This document shows, in pieces, positions 24,674 to 32,449 of a stretch of DNA of 42,555 nt (position 1 is the stretch's first letter; each line of letters begins with the position of its first letter). The DNA is taken from positions 1-42,555 of the forward strand of contig JACPPJ010000006.1 of the NCBI GenBank assembly GCA_016191085.1, in the 5' to 3' direction. A program made the translations under genes and the position numbers. Under the pieces are notes generated by a model, which was given only the letters and a program-made list of their open reading frames with translations, did not search any database and was not told where the DNA came from. The DNA comes from Acidobacteriota bacterium (GTDB lineage: Bacteria; Acidobacteriota; Terriglobia; 2-12-FULL-54-10).

Positions 24674-26362
24674 TCAATACTTGAAATTCACGATCAACCA
24701 GCGCAGGTTGGATTTCACTCTGCTGTCCGGGTCCACGACAGTGACTACATAAGAGCCGACCTTCTGCAGGTTCGCTGCGCTGACCACCGCCTTCAGTTGC
24801 GAGTCGCTCACGAACTGGGTTTTCAATTCCGTGTCGTTGAGCCGAGCAATCGACTTCGGCGTGAATCGTTTTCCGGTGATCTGCAATGTGATGTCTTTGC
24901 TTCCCTCTGTGACCATGCCCGGGGTAACGGTCGAGAGTTCCGGGCCGTTATCGGGGCCCTTCAACTGGCCATTCAGAGCCGTGCGCGGAATCGGGTTGAC
25001 GAAGTGCGGGTCCAAAGCCGAGTCGATCACCTGGCCATCTTTCACGACCATGACGACCTTGCGGATTGCGCTGATGTCCTTGAGAGGGTCACCATCAACG
25101 ACCATGATGTCCGCTATCTTGCCCGGCTCTATGGTTCCCAGGTCCTTTTGTTTGTGCGCCAATTCGGCCGCCCATTTCGTCGCTGCCATGAGTGCCTGCA
25201 TGTTAGTTGCGCCGCAGTCGATCAACGACTGCATCTCGAAGCTCAACGACAGCCCGGGGACATAACCAGTCGTATCGGTGCCGGCCGTGAGTCTGCCTCC
25301 GGCTTTGGCATACTGCCCGACGAACTCCTGAACCTTCTTGAACCCTTGCGCCACTTCCTGGGCGTGTTTGGGATCCGGCTTACGCGCCGGGCGGGTCCAG
25401 GACTGGCGCACATCGGCGGGGACAAACTCGATGCCCGGCTTCTTGCTTTCGGCGGCGGCCACCTCGGCCCATTCCGGGCCGCGTGGATTTGCGGGTCCCC
25501 ACTGCCCTATGAGAGTTGCGTTGATGAACACGCCTTTGCTTACCATCAGCTTGATCAACGGATCGTAAGACCCGGGGTTCATCAGATACTCGGAGCCCTC
25601 CAATTCTTTTTGCTTTTCCAGTTGTTCCAGCTTATGCTCATCCTCCGCTTTGATGATGGCGTGCGCCAGTGGCGTGGTATGCTCCATGAACTGCAAGCCC
25701 ACGAGCGTTGCCTCGCGAATATCTTCGGAATGCCCGACGACCGGCCGCCCGCTCTTCTTCGCTTCCTCGACCACTGTCTTCAGCAACTCCGACGTGAGGC
25801 CTTCATGAACCTTGATGATGTCCACGCCGGCGGCGACGTTCTTGCGGACAGCTTCGCGCGCCTCTTCGACTGTCGTGACGTGCGTATTGTATCCGCCCAG
25901 CTCGGCTCCGCTATGGGGAACGCTGCGCTCGGGCGGTCCATCAATAGCGATTCCTGTGACAAACATGCGCGGTCCTTTGATCTTGCCGCGATTGACCAGC
26001 TCGCGTTGGGCGATGATCCAGTCGGTGGGGTTGGCGGTATCGTATACCGTGGTCACTCCGTAGTGCAAAAACATCGGCGGATACCACTCGCGGAAGTGGA
26101 TGTGAGAATCAATCAGCCCCGGCAGGATAGTCCGACCAGTTTGTGTAATGACGCGGGCGCTTGCGGGGTATGCCACGTTCCCTTTCGTGCCGACAGCTTT
26201 AATCCTGCCGCCGTCCATGACAACGACTGCGTTTTCGACCGGAGCACCGCCCCTGCCGTCAATCAATGTTCCGCCTTCAATCACGAGTGTTTCGCTCCGT
26301 GCCGCTGGTAAGAGAGCCAGCAACACGCCCAGCGATACCCCCACGATAATGTTTCTTTTCAT
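24674..26362 (-). CDS. Exported metal-dependent amidohydrolase with IPT/TIG-like C-terminus
   Basis: A 562-residue hydrolase of the imidazolonepropionase-like amidohydrolase superfamily. A signal peptide (1-22, LGVLLALLPAARS) sends it to the periplasm or beyond. GRTILPGLIDSHIHF carries the HxH metal site (His87, His89); further ligands are expected from IIKVHEG, VGHSED and the Asp of TAGTDTTG. LGTIEPGKIADIMVV (about 425-440) closes the typical barrel-plus-sandwich fold. The last 90 residues (LSTVTPGMVTEGSKD onward) resemble an IPT/TIG beta-sandwich, perhaps for binding a surface or polymer. It is the last gene of the operon with the PQQ propeller and cupredoxin, 12 bases after the latter. The substrate (cyclic amide, dipeptide or lactone) is not predictable. 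Confidence 0.85.
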   Translation of the reverse strand: MKRNIIVGVSLGVLLALLPAARSETLVIEGGTLIDGRGGAPVENAVVVMDGGRIKAVGTKGNVAYPASARVITQTGRTILPGLIDSHIHFREWYPPMFLHYGVTTVYDTANPTDWIIAQRELVNRGKIKGPRMFVTGIAIDGPPERSVPHSGAELGGYNTHVTTVEEAREAVRKNVAAGVDIIKVHEGLTSELLKTVVEEAKKSGRPVVGHSEDIREATLVGLQFMEHTTPLAHAIIKAEDEHKLEQLEKQKELEGSEYLMNPGSYDPLIKLMVSKGVFINATLIGQWGPANPRGPEWAEVAAAESKKPGIEFVPADVRQSWTRPARKPDPKHAQEVAQGFKKVQEFVGQYAKAGGRLTAGTDTTGYVPGLSLSFEMQSLIDCGATNMQALMAATKWAAELAHKQKDLGTIEPGKIADIMVVDGDPLKDISAIRKVVMVVKDGQVIDSALDPHFVNPIPRTALNGQLKGPDNGPELSTVTPGMVTEGSKDITLQITGKRFTPKSIARLNDTELKTQFVSDSQLKAVVSAANLQKVGSYVVTVVDPDSRVKSNLRWLIVNFKY

Positions 26363-26374
26363 GATGAATGGACC

Positions 26375-26977
26375 TCAACGATCGCTGTAAGGCCAGGCGC
26401 GAAAGATGAAATTCTTGGGAAGCGCCAGACGTTTCTTGGCGACGATCTCTTGCGACGAGAGTGCGTTCAATACTTTGATCTCATCGGGGAAAACGAGGGC
26501 TCGGCCTTCCTTGTCCCCATATCCGGGCGGGCACTTTTCCGCAGGACCGCCGGGCGCGCCTACGACGATCCGGCCCACCATGCCCATGGATTCGTGGTTG
26601 CGGCTGAAATAATCGTAAGTGCCTTCAACATCGAACTGCCATTCGAACGTGTTCTTGTAACTGTCGCCGATGATGCCAGAGTCGAATGGCTTGGCGTTCT
26701 CCGGAATGCGCAGTTCGTGGTTCGAGTTGGAGGGATGAAAAGCGGTGACCGTAGCTCCCCACTTGCTGGATGTCCAGAATACTTTCTGTCCTTTTTGAAT
26801 GTACACACCTGCAGGATCGAAAAACCACTGCCCGCCGATGTAGTTATTGCCGACTTGAATTACAGCGGCGGCGTCCGCCGGTGCAGTGGGGCGACGGCGC
26901 TGCCAGCCGGGAAGCACCAGGCCCATGACTCCAATTCCGCCGATCTTTAATAGCTCGCGACGACCGATCTGTCTCAT
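26375..26977 (-). CDS. Cupredoxin-like protein with Tat signal, copper cysteine replaced
   Basis: A 200-residue exported protein. The N-terminus RRELLKIGGIGVMGLVLPGW is a twin-arginine signal, so it is likely exported folded. The core is cupredoxin-like: FWTSSKWGATVTAFHPSN supplies the first His, and YDYFSRNHESMGMVG aligns with the usual C-terminal copper loop Y-x-Y-x-C-x-x-H-x4-M. Here the Cys position is Ser (codon AGC) while His and Met remain. It therefore cannot form a normal type-1 blue copper site. The tail adds a Cys (EKCPPGYGD) and about 40 residues of unknown role. AAGGAG lies seven bases before the ATG. By context it partners the PQQ propeller protein. Confidence 0.8.
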   Translation of the reverse strand: MRQIGRRELLKIGGIGVMGLVLPGWQRRRPTAPADAAAVIQVGNNYIGGQWFFDPAGVYIQKGQKVFWTSSKWGATVTAFHPSNSNHELRIPENAKPFDSGIIGDSYKNTFEWQFDVEGTYDYFSRNHESMGMVGRIVVGAPGGPAEKCPPGYGDKEGRALVFPDEIKVLNALSSQEIVAKKRLALPKNFIFRAWPYSDR

Positions 26978-27039
26978 GCGATGACTCCTTTATTCGACGT
27001 CCATAGCCACGGCACGCTTTCTGTGCCGTGGATTGTGGC

Positions 27040-28503
27040 TTACTTACCGTCGATAGTGAAGCAGTAAACGGAATGTTTGTACGGGACCGGAGTGCCCCCC
27101 CAGCTCTCCGGCTCGCCATTGCTGGTATACAAAGCGCCGTTTGCGATGGAGACGCCGCCGCGGTATGCGCTGGGAAGCGTGTACTCCCACAGCCTTCTCC
27201 CGCTGCGCGCGTCCAAAGCCTCCATCTTGCTGATCGTGGTGAGCCCCTGGTAGAGAACACCGTTCGCAATTGCAATTGGTCCGATATTCATCTGCGGGTT
27301 GGGGACGATCCACTCGATTTCTCCGTTGTACGCGTTGAGAGCGGCCGTGACGGCGAGCGGCGGATTGCTTACGGGAGATGAATTCTGGACATAGACCTTG
27401 TTATATGCGACCGCCGTCGCGTTAATCCGTGGGCCGCACGACGCGCAGGCTGCGCCCAGCATGGTTCTCCAGTAGAGATCTCCGGTGTGGCGATTGAGAC
27501 AGTAAAAGCCGGCTTTGTTCCCCGCGCCCACGCAGTGCCGCACGTCATTTCGGAACCGCGCCGGCGAGACCGCATCGAACACCATGGGGTGAGCGCAAAA
27601 ATCCAGATCAAACGCATCGTGCGGATGCGCTTGAAAACCCCACAACAGCTCGCCTGTCTCGATGTCGTGCGCGACGATGCTTTCCGTATACAGGATCGGT
27701 CCGGGCGGCATAAAAGCTTTGTTGCTGCCGGTGGCATTGAAGACCACGCCCATCTGCTCATCAATCGCGCCGGAGGTCCACAGCGACCCGCCGCCGGTCC
27801 GCATTTCAGCAGGAACCTCTTGCGCCACGCGGAAGCGCCAGCGGATGGCTCCGGTCTCGGCGTGGAGGCAGACGATCTGCGCCATTCCGGAGGTGTATCC
27901 CACCAGCACGCGGTTGTTGTAGACGATCGGGGAATAGAAGATGGAAGAATTGAGGAGCCTGTCGTTCTCCAGGTTTGTCTTCCACACCATCTTGCCGGTG
28001 GCGGCATCCACGCAGACCACGTCGCAGAATCCAGTGCCGTAATAGACTTTGCCGTTGTAGTAGTTCGAGGACGAGCGGATGGCCTGGTTCTTACCGGCAG
28101 TGAGCCACTCGCCGGCTATGCCCGTCTCGGTGTGCCACTTCATCTTACCCGTGGAGCTATCCAAAGCATATTGAAAACCCCCGGCGCCGAAGAAGACGGT
28201 GTCTCCTACCACAGCCGGGGTGGTCACAGGCGGCCAGTTGTCCATGGTGTCGAACTGCCATTTGACTTTCAGCTTGTCGACGTTTTCCGGCCCGATGGTT
28301 TTCTCCTTGTCATTGAACCGGGTGTTATGCAGATCATGGCCGAATCGCGGCCAGTCCGCCTCACCGGGGCGGGGCAGGTCGGCCGCGCGCACGGCTGTGC
28401 TGGCGCCAGGCAGGAACCCGGCAAGCCCAAGTGCGCTCAAGGCAGCTAGCCCGCCTACTTCATGCACGAATTCTCTGCGACTCAATTCGCGAACCTTTCC
28501 CAT
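27040..28503 (-). CDS. Exported PQQ-type beta-propeller protein, Tat signal
   Basis: A 487-residue quinoprotein-like propeller. SRREFVHEVGGLAALSALG is a twin-arginine signal. Blade signatures recur: LDSSTGKMKWH, VDAATGKMVWK, LHAETGAIRWRF, HDIETGELLWGF, LNRHTGDLYWRT, LDARSGRRLWEY. AHPHDAFDLDF aligns with the catalytic Asp region of PQQ alcohol dehydrogenases and has the Asp-x-Asp pattern. GAACASCG near 360 adds closely spaced cysteines. It is shorter than typical PQQ alcohol dehydrogenases (about 580-600 residues), so it may be a compact dehydrogenase or a non-catalytic propeller. A perfect AGGAGG precedes the ATG by five bases. It is nine bases downstream of the collapsed TonB gene and shares its operon. 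Confidence 0.83.
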   Translation of the reverse strand: MGKVRELSRREFVHEVGGLAALSALGLAGFLPGASTAVRAADLPRPGEADWPRFGHDLHNTRFNDKEKTIGPENVDKLKVKWQFDTMDNWPPVTTPAVVGDTVFFGAGGFQYALDSSTGKMKWHTETGIAGEWLTAGKNQAIRSSSNYYNGKVYYGTGFCDVVCVDAATGKMVWKTNLENDRLLNSSIFYSPIVYNNRVLVGYTSGMAQIVCLHAETGAIRWRFRVAQEVPAEMRTGGGSLWTSGAIDEQMGVVFNATGSNKAFMPPGPILYTESIVAHDIETGELLWGFQAHPHDAFDLDFCAHPMVFDAVSPARFRNDVRHCVGAGNKAGFYCLNRHTGDLYWRTMLGAACASCGPRINATAVAYNKVYVQNSSPVSNPPLAVTAALNAYNGEIEWIVPNPQMNIGPIAIANGVLYQGLTTISKMEALDARSGRRLWEYTLPSAYRGGVSIANGALYTSNGEPESWGGTPVPYKHSVYCFTIDGK

Positions 28504-28512
28504 GAGTTCCTC

Positions 28513-29124
28513 CTATAACGTATCGCTAACACCCGATCGTTTGCACATCAGAATTGTCATTTCAGCGCAAACTGGATCTGCCGTGAAGTAGTAGCAGTCC
28601 TGGAGATCCGGTATCCCGCGGCGAGCGGTGGTTCCGAATCCCGAGTAGCGGCGTAGATGATCGCCCCCCGAGCTTCCTCCCGGTAGGTCGAAATTGCCGC
28701 CCAGAGAGCCGCTGGTTGTATTTACCAGCGGAGCTTCCGCCGTAACCGCCACCGACTGCTCCACCGCGCCGACCTGCAGCGAGAAATTCACCACCGCTTC
28801 TTGCGACACGGCAAGCGTCAGGCCTGTTTGTACAGACGTCTGGAACCCGGACTGCTCGGCACGCACTTCATAGGCGCCAACGGGGAGCGCAGGCAAGCGA
28901 TAAGAACCGTCTGCCGCGGACGCGGTCGTCCTGCTCTGGCCCGTCTCCATACTGCGTGCGGTTATCTTTGTGCCTGGAACGACCGCCCCGCTGGAATCCC
29001 TTACCGTCCCCAAAGCCGTGGGCAATTGAGCATAAGAAGCTAATCCGAATGCGCACCCGATCGCCATCACGATTAGGCGAACCGCATAGCGCTTCTCGAT
29101 TGCATTCCCGCTCACGCCTGCCAT
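28513..29124 (-). pseudogene. Collapsed Oar-like TonB-dependent receptor
   Basis: The frame starts well: GGAGG five bases before the ATG, a signal peptide, then a carboxypeptidase-regulatory domain (ALGTVRDSSGAVVPGTKI; GSYRLPALPVGAYEVRAE; EAPLVNTTSGSLGG to about residue 141). In intact Oar-like receptors a plug and a beta-barrel of roughly 800-1000 residues follow. Here the sequence jumps to an end. In another frame the last codons before 28558 read ISRTATTSRQIQFALK, a close match to the C-terminus of these receptors. An internal deletion plus a frameshift is the simplest reading. The product could not form a pore. It is still first in the operon with the PQQ propeller, cupredoxin and amidohydrolase, and may keep them transcribed. 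Confidence 0.75.
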
Positions 29125-29288
29125 ATCCGCCTCCCATCATTTTGCTGTTGTGCACGTGTGCTCAGCCGATGCAAAGTTCGATATGAAGCAATCATTCACT
29201 TGCGCTCAGTTAGTGTAGATCCATTGGCAAAAGCCGCCCCAAAACCAGCTTTCGGTGTTCTAATAAGCTGCCAGACTTGATCGCACCG

Positions 29289-29317
29289 TATATATCAACT
29301 CCGTTCGCCGCTGTCAA
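29289..29317 (-). promoter_or_regulatory. Sigma-70-like promoter of the PQQ/cupredoxin operon
   Basis: On the minus strand TTGACA (29312-29317) is followed after exactly 17 bases by TATATA (29289-29294), 165 bases before the TonB remnant's ATG. The -35 is perfect. The mobile element's outer direct repeat begins seven bases further upstream (29324). Confidence 0.55.
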
Positions 29318-29444
29318 GAAAATCATGACGGTGGTAGTGGGTCAGTTTGAAAACGGAAGGGCACGACTTCAGTCGTGCCGGTGCAATTAGTAAAGCGAGG
29401 CGCTTTAGCGCCTGAGGTGCAGACCTCAGATGTAATGAAAAAAA

Positions 29445-29507
29445 GCCGTGCCTTGGAGCGGTAGGATAGTTTGACGAAAGCAACATCCGACCACGAGGAG
29501 GCACGGC
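29445..29507 (+). promoter_or_regulatory. Hairpin hiding the transposase ribosome site
   Basis: GCCGTGCCT (29445-29453) pairs perfectly with AGGCACGGC (29499-29507), which directly precedes the ATG at 29508 and includes part of the AGGAGG ribosome site (29496-29501). In a transcript this 9-bp stem would restrain translation of the transposase, a known way insertion elements avoid activation by read-through. Confidence 0.5.
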
Positions 29508-30519
29508 ATGATCTACATTGGAGTAGATCTTCACAAGCAATTCTGTTACGTCACCATTATGGATTCAAGCGGACACATTTTGGATCAGCGAAAAGTGACC
29601 AACGACGCCAGCGTCTGCAACAGTATCTGAGCCGCTGGAGCGAGCTGTCGGAGTTGGCAGTGGAGTCCTGCAGTTTTTGGCCGGCCTTCGCGGTGGCCGT
29701 AGAACCACTGGTCGGACGGCTGGTTCTGGTGCATCCGCAACGGGTGAAAGCGATCGCGTCCGCCAAGCTGAAGAATGACCGCGTGGATTCGGCTACGCTG
29801 GCGCATCTGCTGCGAACCAACCTGTTGCCGGAATCCTGGAAAGCCGATGCCGATACCCGGCAACTGCGCGAACTGGTGCGGCTGCGAATCGACTTGGGCC
29901 GGCAGCGAGCCCGCTGGAAGAATCGCATCCATGCGCTGCTGCATGCTCACGGGCTGCGTTGTCCGGTCAGCGATCTGTTCGGCAGCGCGGGGCGCGCTTG
30001 GCTCAGCACCGCTCCGCTGCCGCCGGGAACCAAGCCCGTGTTGGATAGCTGTCTTCGGACGGTGGAGCAGTGCAGTGAACAAATCCAGGTCCAGGAAAAG
30101 AATATGAGACGCCACGCACAGGCCGATCCGCGGGTGCGCTGGTTGACCAGCATTCCCGGCATCGGCAACTATTCGGCGCTGCTGTTCTGGCCGAGATTGG
30201 CCCCATTGAGCGATTCGCAGAGAAACGGCAACTGTTCAGCTACGCCGGGCTGGTGCCCACGGTGCGGCAATCGGCCGACCGGAAACGTTGCGGCGGCATC
30301 ACGCGCGCCGGCTCGCCTCGCCTGCGCTGGATTCTGGTAGAAACGGCCACCACGGCTGCGCGCTATAGTCCGGCAGCACGGCGATATTACCAGCCGCTCG
30401 CCGAGCGTCGAGATCGCAATATTGCGCGCGTGGCACTGGCTCGCAAGTTGCTGGGGACGGTTTGGGCGTTGTTGCGCCATGGAGTTGGTTTCGACGAACA
30501 GGTCTTTGCGGCCATGTAA
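29508..30519 (+). pseudogene. IS110-family transposase, two frameshifts
   Basis: Starts MIYIGVDLHKQFCYVTIMDSS, the RuvC-like DEDD N-terminus of IS110 transposases, after AGGAGG. The frame closes near 29629. It resumes in another frame at about 29605 with LQQYLSRWSELSEL and continues through VHPQRVKAIASAKLKNDRVD, the HALLHAHGL segment and RWLTSIPGIGNYSALL (transposase_20 domain start). Near 30185 one base seems missing; the next frame then gives AEIGPIERFAEKRQLFSYAG, LVPTVRQSADRKRC and ITRAGSPRLRWILVE to the TAA at 30517-30519. All domains are present, so repairing two single-base losses would restore a protein of about 335 residues. It could be real decay or assembly error. Confidence 0.85.
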
Positions 30520-31232
30520 AGGCAATCTCCGCCAGCTCGCTTTAGCCACTGTCCTTCGAGGACGACCCTCAGATGGAGCGGCGGAACATTGCATAAACCT
30601 TTTGTGCCCTGAGCACGTATAGAAGCTTAACCGCATCGCGCAAAACTGCCGCTTGACAGACATGGTGAGGGGGGCTAAAGCCGCGTCGGTACATTCCGTT
30701 TCGGCATGGCTGAAGCCATGCCCTTCCGGATTTCACGGATCAGAAGCGCCGAAATTCAAACTGACCCAGCACCATGACGGTGTGTCGTTAGCAGATGAGA
30801 TGATATGTACGGTGTAATGCGACTGGCATTGTCTTCTCCAAGCTGAGCGATATTTCCAAAGACGGAAAATTTCGAAAGATTGAGGTTAAGGCTTAGCAAG
30901 TTGGCTGTGCCTGCACACAGCGGCTATTTCGCGGACGAAGTAGATATCAAATCTCCTCAGGTGGCGAGTTGAGAAGCCTGCCTTAAGACACCGCGTACGT
31001 GGCCACATTACTCTTCAATTTTCAACTCGGGGCAGCCAAAGGGTCGCATAGCGCCTCCCGCATTTTTATGGAACAGCGGGATTTTTTTTCGAGGGGCAAG
31101 CATTGTGGAAATCGAGAAATAAATCGGGAGTTGTGGTGGGTATACTTCAGCTCAGCCGGATTGAGAACGTCTCGTAATATATTCCAGCTCCGATGAGATT
31201 GCCGACCTGGGAGCCAATGCGTTTCTGCGAAA
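30520..31232. other. Right part of the mobile element and gene-free flank
   Basis: 30520-30772 is the noncoding right end of the element; in IS110 relatives noncoding ends can encode a guide ('bridge') RNA, but I cannot define one here. 30783-31232 holds no recognisable gene. A motif at 30797-30828 (GATATGTACGGTGTAATG core) is an imperfect inverted copy of the operon promoter region at 29269-29302. The area probably marks a rearrangement breakpoint next to the truncated reductase. Confidence 0.4.
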
Positions 31233-31787
31233 CTATTGATTTTTATGGCCAACCGTATTTTGGCAGCAGATGAAACAATTGAGTCCGAGATGCCGCGCGG
31301 TCCATTGCGCCTCGACGACCTGCCACGCCAGCAGATTCGAGCAGCCTACATACCGAACCTTTCCCTGCCGTATGAGGTCATCAAGCGCGCGCAGAGTCTC
31401 CTCTATGGGCGTCAAAGGATCGGGCTGATGGATCTGGTATAGATCAATCCAGTCAGTCTGCAAGCGACGCAAACTGTCCTCGATCGCTGAGAAAATGTAC
31501 CGGCGCGATGCACCCTTGCGCTTGCCATCAAAATCCATAGGCATGCCGAACTTGGTCGCGAGGATGATGTCTTTCCGCCGCGCCCCCAGTACCTGGCCAA
31601 GAATCGTTTCCGAACCGCCCCGCTCGCCGTAGACGTCAGCCGTATCGAACAGCGTAATGCCCAGTTCGAGCGCCTTCTCGATGACGTGGCGCGAGTTCTC
31701 AAGGTCCGTACGGCCGCCGAAATTATTGCATCCCAGTCCAACCAGCGACACCTGCAAACCGGATTTTCCAAGATTGCGCGTTTCCAT
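31233..31787 (-). pseudogene. Aldo/keto reductase, C-terminally truncated
   Basis: From the ATG at 31785-31787 the frame gives 184 residues: METRNLGKSGLQVSLVGLGC, then the catalytic-tetrad surroundings DTADVYGERGG (Asp, Tyr), ILATKFGMP (Lys) and DLYQIHQPD (His). It proceeds normally to VVEAQWTARHLGLN and then ends in CFICCQNTVGHKNQ, where intact relatives continue with a CQN-containing strand and a further 130-150 residues. The last barrel strands and the NADPH phosphate-binding region are missing, so the product cannot be a working reductase. No continuation is visible in other frames to the left, so the loss is by rearrangement rather than a frameshift. A longer upstream frame to 31874 adds 29 unlikely residues. 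Confidence 0.8.
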
Positions 31788-32449
31788 ATCAGCTCCCCAT
31801 GCAGGTACAGGACTCAGGCCGGTACAGAAGGCCAGAAGGCTCGTCTCTTGCATTGATCTGCATAGCCGGATCAAACGCGTTCCGATACGGGTTTATCATA
31901 TAATGTGTTTTTCGGGATAAACCTCGGCCGGGAGACGTCAGCCGAGACCGGGCCCTTTTATATGCACGCTCTGACGGCACAGGCTTGCGTGTTAACGTGG
32001 ACAAGAGGCTGCCAGTCAGCCGTCCATCTCCGGTGACGACTCATTGATTGTTTTCGTGAGAAACGGCCCAGATCGACGTGGTTTGCTCAGACGGCACAGG
32101 CTTGAGGGCGCTCACGAATTTTCAGATGTCGTTAGTGCGCGATCCGGTCATCGCGCGATCCGGTCATCGTGAAGATGGAATATTGTGGTGTTCAGCGTCT
32201 GGCCGGGAAATGGTGAAATGGGCGCTCTTTAAACGGTTCGAAGCGACGGGACTAATCTGCACCCCATCTATGCTCCGCGTTCGATAAACCAGAATGGAAT
32301 TGTGGGTTTGAATTTCGATCGGCTCCAGCGCCCCACTCGCTGTTTAGCCTCTACGGGCTGAATTTACTTGGAGACTCCATTACCGCAGCTAAGAGTAGTG
32401 CACAGTGGTTTCAGACCAGGTGCTGTGACGGTTGTCTGGAGGTTTGATT
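31788..32449. other. Decayed region between reductase and cytochrome
   Basis: Contains the remnants of a TolB/PD40-like propeller gene on + (about 31961-32210, listed separately) and a perfect 16-base tandem duplication at 32137-32168 (unit GCGCGATCCGGTCATC). The rest, 32290-32449, shows nothing recognisable. Confidence 0.45.
31961..32210 (+). pseudogene. TolB/PD40-like beta-propeller gene remnant
   Basis: GCTCTGACGGCACAGGCTTG at 31968-31987 and GCTCAGACGGCACAGGCTTG at 32085-32104 match at 19 of 20 bases and lie exactly 117 bases (39 codons) apart, in the same frame. Both encode SDGTGLR, the hallmark of WD40-like PD40/TolB propeller blades, and the second continues ALTNF. Between them a shifted frame reads GDDSLIVFVRNGP, another blade segment. 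Stops (TGA) and frameshifts interrupt it, so this is a decayed gene. Confidence 0.6.

Larger units (their letters stand above)
29324..30782 (+). mobile_element. 1.44-kb element with inverted ends and 10-bp direct repeats, carrying a broken IS110 transposase
   Basis: The direct repeat CATGACGGTG stands at 29324-29333 and again at 30773-30782. Inside it are 18-bp inverted ends, 29334-29351 and 30755-30772, matching at 16 of 18 positions (core GGGTCAGTTTGAA). Both ends continue with hairpin-rich DNA: GGCACGAC-TTCA-GTCGTGCC (29360-29379), AGGCGC-TTTA-GCGCCT (29398-29413) and CTGAGGT-GCAG-ACCTCAG (29412-29429) on the left; GGCT-AA-AGCC (30673-30682) and GGCATGGC-TGAA-GCCATGCC (30703-30722) on the right. 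IS110 elements usually lack such inverted ends and target duplications, so the IS110 may be nested in an older foldback or MITE-like element. Confidence 0.65.

Noticed and set aside
24797-26311. Long + strand open frame of 504 codons
   Set aside because: It lies exactly opposite the amidohydrolase gene, whose signal peptide, HxH site and family motifs are clear; the + frame has no motifs.
27487-28449. Plus-strand frame of 320 codons
   Set aside because: Antisense to the PQQ propeller, which has a perfect ribosome site and blade repeats.
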